Shown: positions 59,866 through 64,000 of the stretch, one piece after another
Layout of the letters: every line of letters begins with the position of its first letter
How positions within the stretch are numbered: position 1 is the first letter of the stretch
Source: Pigmentiphaga litoralis
GTDB lineage: Bacteria > Pseudomonadota > Gammaproteobacteria > Burkholderiales > Burkholderiaceae_B
NCBI RefSeq assembly: GCF_014651835.1
Contig: NZ_BMXQ01000002.1
Span: 1 to 64,000 of the forward strand
Direction: 5' to 3'
Length of the DNA stretch: 64,000 bases
Made by a program: the position numbers and the translations under genes
Notes under the pieces: generated by a model
Database searches by the model: none
The model's input: only the letters and a program-made list of their open reading frames with translations
Told to the model about the DNA's origin: nothing

Positions 59866-62769
59866 TTACTGGCAGGCTTCGCACTCTTCGAAGCCAGGGT
59901 CGCCTGGCCGCATCGTGCATGCCGCGCCGAGGATCTCGGCTTCGGGCAGGCCCGGCTGACCCGACGCTGCGGAGTTCGCCGCCGACGACGCATTGGCAAC
60001 GGCATTGAGTTCGCCGCCCCGGCCCGTCGACTTCTCGGCGCTGGTCGCGCCCATCGTGCGCAGGTAATAGGTGGTCTTCAGACCCCGTTGCCATGCCAGC
60101 TTGTAGGTTTCGTCCAGCTTCTTGCCAGACGCGCCAGCCATATAGATGTTCAGCGATTGCGACTGGTCGATCCACTTCTGGCGGCGCGATGCGCATTCCA
60201 CCAGCCAGCTCGGTTCGACTTCGAACGCGGTGGCGTACAGCTGGCGCATTTCGGCCGGCACGCGGTCGATCTTGGCCAGACTGCCGTCGAAATACTTCAG
60301 GTCGGCGACCATGACTTCGTCCCACAGTCCGAGCTTCTTCAGATCGCGGACCAGGTAATCGTTGACGATGGTGAATTCACCCGACAGGTTCGACTTCACG
60401 TACAGGTTCTGATAGGTCGGTTCGATGCACGCGGATACGCCAATGATATTGGAAATCGTGGCGGTGGGCGCAATGGCCACGCAGTTCGAATTGCGCATGC
60501 CATGGGCCTTGATGCGTGTTCGCAACGCGTCCCAGTCCAGCGTCTCGCTGTCGTCGACATCGACATAACCGCCGCGTGCGTCACGCAGCAGCTGCACCGA
60601 GTCTTTCGGCAGGATGCCCTGATCCCACAGCGAGCCCTTGAACGACTGGTAGGCGCCGCGCTCTTCGGCCAGACGGGTCGAGGCCAGGTAGGCGTAGTAG
60701 CAGACCGCTTCCATCGACGTGTCGGCAAAGCTGACGGCGTCTTGCGAGGCGTACGGCACGCGCATGATGTGCAGCGAATCCTGGAAGCCCATGATGCCCA
60801 GGCCGACCGGACGATGACGCGCGTTCGAATTGCGGGCCTTGTCGACAGCGTAGTAGTTGATGTCGATCACGTTGTCGAGCATGCGCATCGCGATGTCGAT
60901 GGTGCGCTTGAGCTTGTCGTGGTCGAGCGTGACCTTGCCATCGGCGTCGGTCGTCAGGTGCGCGACCAGGTTCACGGAACCCAGGTTGCACACGGCGATT
61001 TCGGACTCGTTGGTGTTCAGCGTGATTTCGGTGCACAGGTTCGAGCTGTGGACGACGCCGACGTGCTGCTGCGGCGACCGGATGTTGCAAGGATCCTTGA
61101 ACGTGATCCACGGGTGGCCGGTTTCGAACAGCATCGACAGCATCTTGCGCCACAGATTGAGCGCGGGCATCTTCTTGAACAGCTTCAGTTCGCCGGTCTG
61201 CGTCTTGTTTTCGTAGCCCAGGTACGCGGCTTCGAAGTCCTTGCCGACCAGGTCGTGCAGGTCAGGCGTGTCCGACGGCGAAAACAGCGTCCAGTCCGCG
61301 CCTTCCATCACACGCTTCATGAACAGGTCGGGAATCCAGTTCGCGGTGTTCATGTCGTGCGTGCGGCGGCGTTCGTCGCCCGTGTTCTTGCGCAGTTCCA
61401 GGAATTCTTCGATGTCCAGGTGCCACGTTTCCAGGTAGGTGCAGACCGCGCCCTTGCGCTTGCCGCCCTGGTTGACCGCGACGGCCGTATCGTTGACGAC
61501 CTTCAGGAACGGGACCACGCCCTGGCTTTCGCCATTGGTGCCCTTGATGTGGCTGCGCAGCGCGCGGACCGGGGTCCAGTCATTGCCCAGGCCGCCGGCG
61601 TACTTGGCCAGCAGGGCGTTTTCCTTGATGGCGTCGTAGATGCCTTCCAGGTTGTCGGCGACCGTGGTCAGGTAGCACGACGACAGTTGCGAATGCAGCG
61701 TGCCCGAGTTGAACAGGGTCGGGGTCGAGCTCATGAAGTCGAACGACGACAGGATGTTGTAGAACTCGATCGCGCGGGTCTCGCGGTCCTTTTCAGCGAT
61801 CGCCAGGCCCATCGCGACGCGCATGAAGAAGGCCTGCGGCAGTTCCAGGCGCTTGCCTTCGATATGCAGGAAGTAGCGGTCGTACAGGGTCTGCAGGCCC
61901 AGATAGGTGAACTGCAGGTCGCGCTTGTCGTCCAGCGCCTTGCCGATGCGGTCCAGGTCGAATGTGGCCAGTTCCGGATTCAGCAGGCCGCCTTCGATGC
62001 CGCGGGCGATGAAGGTCGGGAAGTATTCGGCATACCGTTCGGCCATGGCCGACTGCTCGACTTCTTCGCTCAGCACTTCCTTGCGGATCGTGTGCAGCAG
62101 CAGACGCGCCGTCACGGTGCTGTACGCCGGGTCCTTTTCGAGCTGCGAACGGGCGGCCAGGATTGCCGACTTGAAAATCTCGTCGACGGGCACGCCGTCA
62201 TACAGGTTCTTGACCGTTTCCTTGAAGATGCCGTCGACCGACACGAATTCGGTCAGGCCGACGCACGCGGCTTCGATCACCGAATGCAGATGGGCCGGGT
62301 CCAGCGGCACGCGGCGGCCGTTGTCGGTCACATGCAGGGTGGGCTGGCTGGCGTCGGTGTGCATCAAGGCGCGCTGCTGGGCGCGCTTTTCACGGTACAG
62401 CACGTAGGCGCGGGCCACGTCGTGTTCACCCGAGCGCATCAGCGCGAGTTCGACCTGGTCCTGGATGTCTTCGATGTGGACGGTGCCGCCGCTGGGCTGG
62501 CGGCGCACGAGGGCATTCACCACCTGGCCGGTCAGCTGCTCGACCAGCTCGCGCACACGCGCGGAAGCGGCGCCCTGGCCGCCATTGACGGCGAGAAAGG
62601 CTTTGGTGAGCGCGACGGAGATCTTGCCGGGTTCGAAACTGACCACGCTGCCGTTGCGACGGATGATCTTGTGATCGTTATAGACCGCCTTGGATTCGGC
62701 AGCCGGCGCGGCTTGCTTGGTGGCGGGCGGCACGGCGACCGGTTGGGCCGATGGCGTGGATAGTTGCAT
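59866..62769 (-). CDS. nrdA: Ribonucleotide reductase class Ia, alpha subunit with two ATP-cones
   Basis: Catalytic subunit, reduces ribonucleoside diphosphates. 967 residues, about 200 longer than E. coli NrdA. The extra length is an additional N-terminal ATP-cone (residues about 32-135, KIIRRNGSVVSFEPGKISVAL) ahead of the usual second cone (about 145-240, FVSVDGIFKETVKNLYDG). The catalytic core keeps SSNLCTEI (the Asn-Cys-Glu triad) with the partner Cys in VCNLGSVN, and the C-terminus ends in the swinging redox pair CEAC. The ATG at 62769 has a GGAG site (GAGGAGCCACC). NrdR boxes and a leader hairpin lie upstream. Confidence 0.96.
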   Translation of the reverse strand: MQLSTPSAQPVAVPPATKQAAPAAESKAVYNDHKIIRRNGSVVSFEPGKISVALTKAFLAVNGGQGAASARVRELVEQLTGQVVNALVRRQPSGGTVHIEDIQDQVELALMRSGEHDVARAYVLYREKRAQQRALMHTDASQPTLHVTDNGRRVPLDPAHLHSVIEAACVGLTEFVSVDGIFKETVKNLYDGVPVDEIFKSAILAARSQLEKDPAYSTVTARLLLHTIRKEVLSEEVEQSAMAERYAEYFPTFIARGIEGGLLNPELATFDLDRIGKALDDKRDLQFTYLGLQTLYDRYFLHIEGKRLELPQAFFMRVAMGLAIAEKDRETRAIEFYNILSSFDFMSSTPTLFNSGTLHSQLSSCYLTTVADNLEGIYDAIKENALLAKYAGGLGNDWTPVRALRSHIKGTNGESQGVVPFLKVVNDTAVAVNQGGKRKGAVCTYLETWHLDIEEFLELRKNTGDERRRTHDMNTANWIPDLFMKRVMEGADWTLFSPSDTPDLHDLVGKDFEAAYLGYENKTQTGELKLFKKMPALNLWRKMLSMLFETGHPWITFKDPCNIRSPQQHVGVVHSSNLCTEITLNTNESEIAVCNLGSVNLVAHLTTDADGKVTLDHDKLKRTIDIAMRMLDNVIDINYYAVDKARNSNARHRPVGLGIMGFQDSLHIMRVPYASQDAVSFADTSMEAVCYYAYLASTRLAEERGAYQSFKGSLWDQGILPKDSVQLLRDARGGYVDVDDSETLDWDALRTRIKAHGMRNSNCVAIAPTATISNIIGVSACIEPTYQNLYVKSNLSGEFTIVNDYLVRDLKKLGLWDEVMVADLKYFDGSLAKIDRVPAEMRQLYATAFEVEPSWLVECASRRQKWIDQSQSLNIYMAGASGKKLDETYKLAWQRGLKTTYYLRTMGATSAEKSTGRGGELNAVANASSAANSAASGQPGLPEAEILGAACTMRPGDPGFEECEACQ

Positions 62770-62876
62770 GGTGGCTCCTCGAAGACTGTGAGCAGGGAAG
62801 GTCGATGCTCAAGATCGGGTTATGAGATAAGGCTGGACAGGTACTGACGCCGATGTCGAAGGCCTTGCAGTAAAGC

Positions 62877-62908
62877 GAAAGGCCTAAGCGCGGGGCGATA
62901 GGCCTTTC
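62877..62908 (-). promoter_or_regulatory. Stem-loop in the nrdA leader
   Basis: GAAAGGCCTA (62877-62886) and TAGGCCTTTC (62899-62908) are perfect 10-base complements around AGCGCGGGGCGA. A further AAGGCCTT lies at 62859-62866 and could compete for pairing. It lies about 107 bases before the nrdA start, inside the predicted transcript. Confidence 0.5.
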
Positions 62909-62984
62909 CGACAAACGGGTCGAATGGGGTACGGCTTGGGGTGCTGCTGGGGTGCTGCTATCACTTGCGAAAATTGGCTCGTAA

Positions 62985-63031
62985 ACACTAGATGCAGTGG
63001 TGTCTCGAAGCGATTGCACTAAGTGTAGTGG
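62985..63031. promoter_or_regulatory. Two NrdR boxes
   Basis: ACACTAGATGCAGTGG (62985-63000) and GCACTAAGTGTAGTGG (63016-63031) match the 16-base NrdR consensus (CTA on the left, the AGTG half on the right). They start 31 bases apart, three helical turns, the usual arrangement of NrdR-regulated operons. The right-hand box covers the nrdA -10. NrdR represses ribonucleotide reductase genes when bound to (d)ATP; nrdR itself is not in the window. Confidence 0.82.
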
Positions 63032-63051
63032 TGCGAGGTGCCCTTGATCAA
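63022..63051 (-). promoter_or_regulatory. nrdA: nrdA promoter
   Basis: On the minus strand TTGATC (63051-63046) and TACACT (63027-63022), 18-base spacing. The -10 lies within the second NrdR box, which fits repression by occlusion. The start near 63015 gives a leader of about 245 bases. Confidence 0.55.
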
Positions 63052-63246
63052 GCGCTGCAAACCTGTTATCGGAGGTCGAAAGCGGCTTGCGGCTACGCAA
63101 AATACCGGGGTCACCTCCTCCAAACGCATGAACTGCGCCGGTTTGTGGCGAGCGTCGATTATTGACAAGGGATTCCAGCCAAAAAGCGCTGGAGAGGCCC
63201 ATTCCGCAACGATCCCGACCGGCCTGCAGGCATCCGAAAAAAATTT

Positions 63247-63921
63247 TCAGCCGGGCAATTGACGCAGCGCCCAATCGGCTTCTGTGGCAAAACGCCGCCA
63301 ATCGAAGGCCGGACCGGGGTCCGTCTTGCGCCCTGGGGCGATATGTTCGTGCCCCCGTACCGCCCATAGCGGGTAGCGCGTGCGCAGCGCCGGCGTCAGC
63401 CAGGCCAGCGACCGGTACTGCGCGGCGGTGTAGGGCAGGGTGTCGGTGCCTTCCAGCTCGATCCCGATCGAAAAGTCATTGCACCGGTCCCGTCCGCGAA
63501 ACGACGAGGCGCCCGCATGCCAGGCGCGCCGGTCAGTGCTCACATACTGCACGATGACGCCATCCCGGCCGATCACGAAGTGCGCCGAGACCCGCAGCGG
63601 CCGCAGGCGGTCGAACCAGGGGTGCGCCGTGTAATCCAGGGTGTTGGTGAACAGCCCGTGCACGTAGGGGCCGCCGAATTCGCCCGGGGGCAGGCTGATG
63701 TTGTGCAGCACCAGCAAGGACACCTGCGTGCCGGCCGGGCGGGCGTCGCTGTTGGGCGAGGGCGCATGGCGGACGGCCGGATGGATGATCCAGCCGTGGC
63801 GGTCCAGGATGGCCGGCGCGGCCACCACTGGCCCCAGCGGATCGGACTGCGACACCGCCACGCCGCCATCGGGCGGCGCCATCGTGCCGCCAGCATCCCG
63901 CTGCGCCACCGTGCCGCTCAT
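63247..63921 (-). CDS. ampD: 1,6-anhydro-MurNAc-L-alanine amidase AmpD
   Basis: Zinc amidase that removes peptides from anhydro-muropeptides in the cytoplasm, feeding Mpl and controlling inducible beta-lactamase in some bacteria. 224 residues from the ATG at 63921. Zinc and catalytic residues: LVLHNISLPPG (His), SAHFVIGRDG, RAWHAGASSF, NDFSIGIELEG (Glu), GHEHIAPGRKTDPGPAFDW (His and Asp). The start is supported by a TGATG overlap with the upstream gene. An N-terminal extension of about 40 residues is not conserved. Confidence 0.94.
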   Translation of the reverse strand: MSGTVAQRDAGGTMAPPDGGVAVSQSDPLGPVVAAPAILDRHGWIIHPAVRHAPSPNSDARPAGTQVSLLVLHNISLPPGEFGGPYVHGLFTNTLDYTAHPWFDRLRPLRVSAHFVIGRDGVIVQYVSTDRRAWHAGASSFRGRDRCNDFSIGIELEGTDTLPYTAAQYRSLAWLTPALRTRYPLWAVRGHEHIAPGRKTDPGPAFDWRRFATEADWALRQLPG

Positions 63922-64000
63922 CAGGACTTCGGGCCGCGCAGCGAGTGCGCAAGGCCACAATAGTTATAGCCTTTGCGCCGCACGGCCTCGTCGGTCGGCA
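63921..64000 (-). CDS. 3' end of a small zinc-ribbon protein gene (PP0621-like), partial
   Basis: Only the last 25 codons are inside the window. They read PTDEAVRRKGYNYCGLAHS and then LRGPKS before a TGA that overlaps the ampD ATG (TGATG). The EAV-x-x-x-G-x-x-YC-x-x-AH pattern is the end of a small membrane-anchored zinc-ribbon family (PP0621 type) that often precedes ampD in Burkholderiales. The N-terminus lies beyond 64000. Translational coupling with ampD is likely. Confidence 0.6.
   Translation of the reverse strand, partial: PTDEAVRRKGYNYCGLAHSLRGPKS

Larger units (their letters stand above)
62770..63246. other. nrdA upstream region
   Basis: No gene in these 477 bases. It contains the nrdA leader with a stem-loop (62877-62908), a doubled GGGGTGCTGCT (62939-62961), two NrdR boxes, the nrdA promoter, and then about 190 bases without recognisable features up to the ampD stop. 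Confidence 0.6.

Noticed and set aside
59554-62763. A 1069-codon open frame on the plus strand opposite nrdA
   Set aside because: It mirrors nrdA codon structure in a GC-rich genome. The product is Arg/His/Val-rich with no recognisable domain, while nrdA on the other strand has all catalytic motifs.

Overview
The window is a typical piece of a GC-rich betaproteobacterial chromosome. Gene content and order point to the Alcaligenaceae (Bordetella/Achromobacter and relatives): a MurE-MurF fusion inside the division and cell wall (dcw) cluster, a lysine/alanine-rich H1-like protein, a SWIB protein with a histone-like tail, a Bug-type binding protein, and a DciA-type protein near lpxC and secA. 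This placement comes from recognising protein families by eye; no search was run. Genes are densely packed, with many 4-base ATGA/GTGA overlaps. I see no phage, insertion sequence, CRISPR array, tRNA or rRNA gene.

Layout. 1-6.5 kb: secreted PQQ-type sugar dehydrogenase, SWIB protein (minus strand), DUF3047 lipoprotein, M20 amidohydrolase, pyrC and a DUF3025 gene. 6.5-6.9 kb: RNase P RNA (rnpB), identified from conserved blocks and matching P1/P2 helices. 7.3-25.0 kb: a complete dcw cluster, mraZ-rsmH-ftsL-ftsI-murEF-mraY-murD-ftsW-murG-murC-ddl-ftsQ-ftsA-ftsZ. It is headed by a sigma70-like promoter that overlaps four MraZ-box-like repeats and is closed by a strong terminator. 25.0-32.8 kb: an unknown exported protein, a Prx5-type peroxiredoxin, lpxC, a small membrane protein, a dciA-like gene, an M23 peptidase and secA. 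33.0-38.1 kb (minus strand): alpha/beta hydrolase, mgtE, mtgA, aroE and a TonB-like protein.

38.3-43.9 kb is the only accessory-looking block. It holds a D-2-hydroxyacid dehydrogenase and a VOC protein on the minus strand; divergent from them are a Bug binding protein, an FAD hydroxylase, an alpha/beta hydrolase and a GntR/FCD regulator. A GntR/FCD-type operator lies inside the promoter of the minus-strand pair. I read this as a small catabolic module for an unidentified, possibly aromatic, acid.

44.0-57.3 kb: RNase II-family exoribonuclease, YqiA-like esterase, mpl (murein peptide recycling), an unknown cytoplasmic protein, a TlpA-like thioredoxin, aroQ-accB-accC-prmA, a DUF3426 zinc-ribbon membrane protein, a PfkB kinase, a glycine-zipper lipoprotein and a YggT protein. 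57.5-64.0 kb (minus strand): the H1-like protein, then nrdA-nrdB preceded by two NrdR boxes and a leader hairpin, ampD, and the 3' end of a small zinc-ribbon gene running off the right edge.

The main theme is envelope growth: precursor synthesis (murEF, murC, murD, mraY, murG, ddl), polymerisation (ftsI, ftsW, mtgA), recycling (mpl, ampD), lipid A (lpxC), secretion (secA) and fatty acid initiation (accBC), alongside division, nucleotide supply (pyrC, nrdAB) and the shikimate pathway (aroE, aroQ). I found no clearly novel system. The most interesting points are the catabolic module with its operator, the duplicated ATP-cone in NrdA, the histone-like proteins, the reduced P3 of rnpB, and several unexplained inverted repeats.
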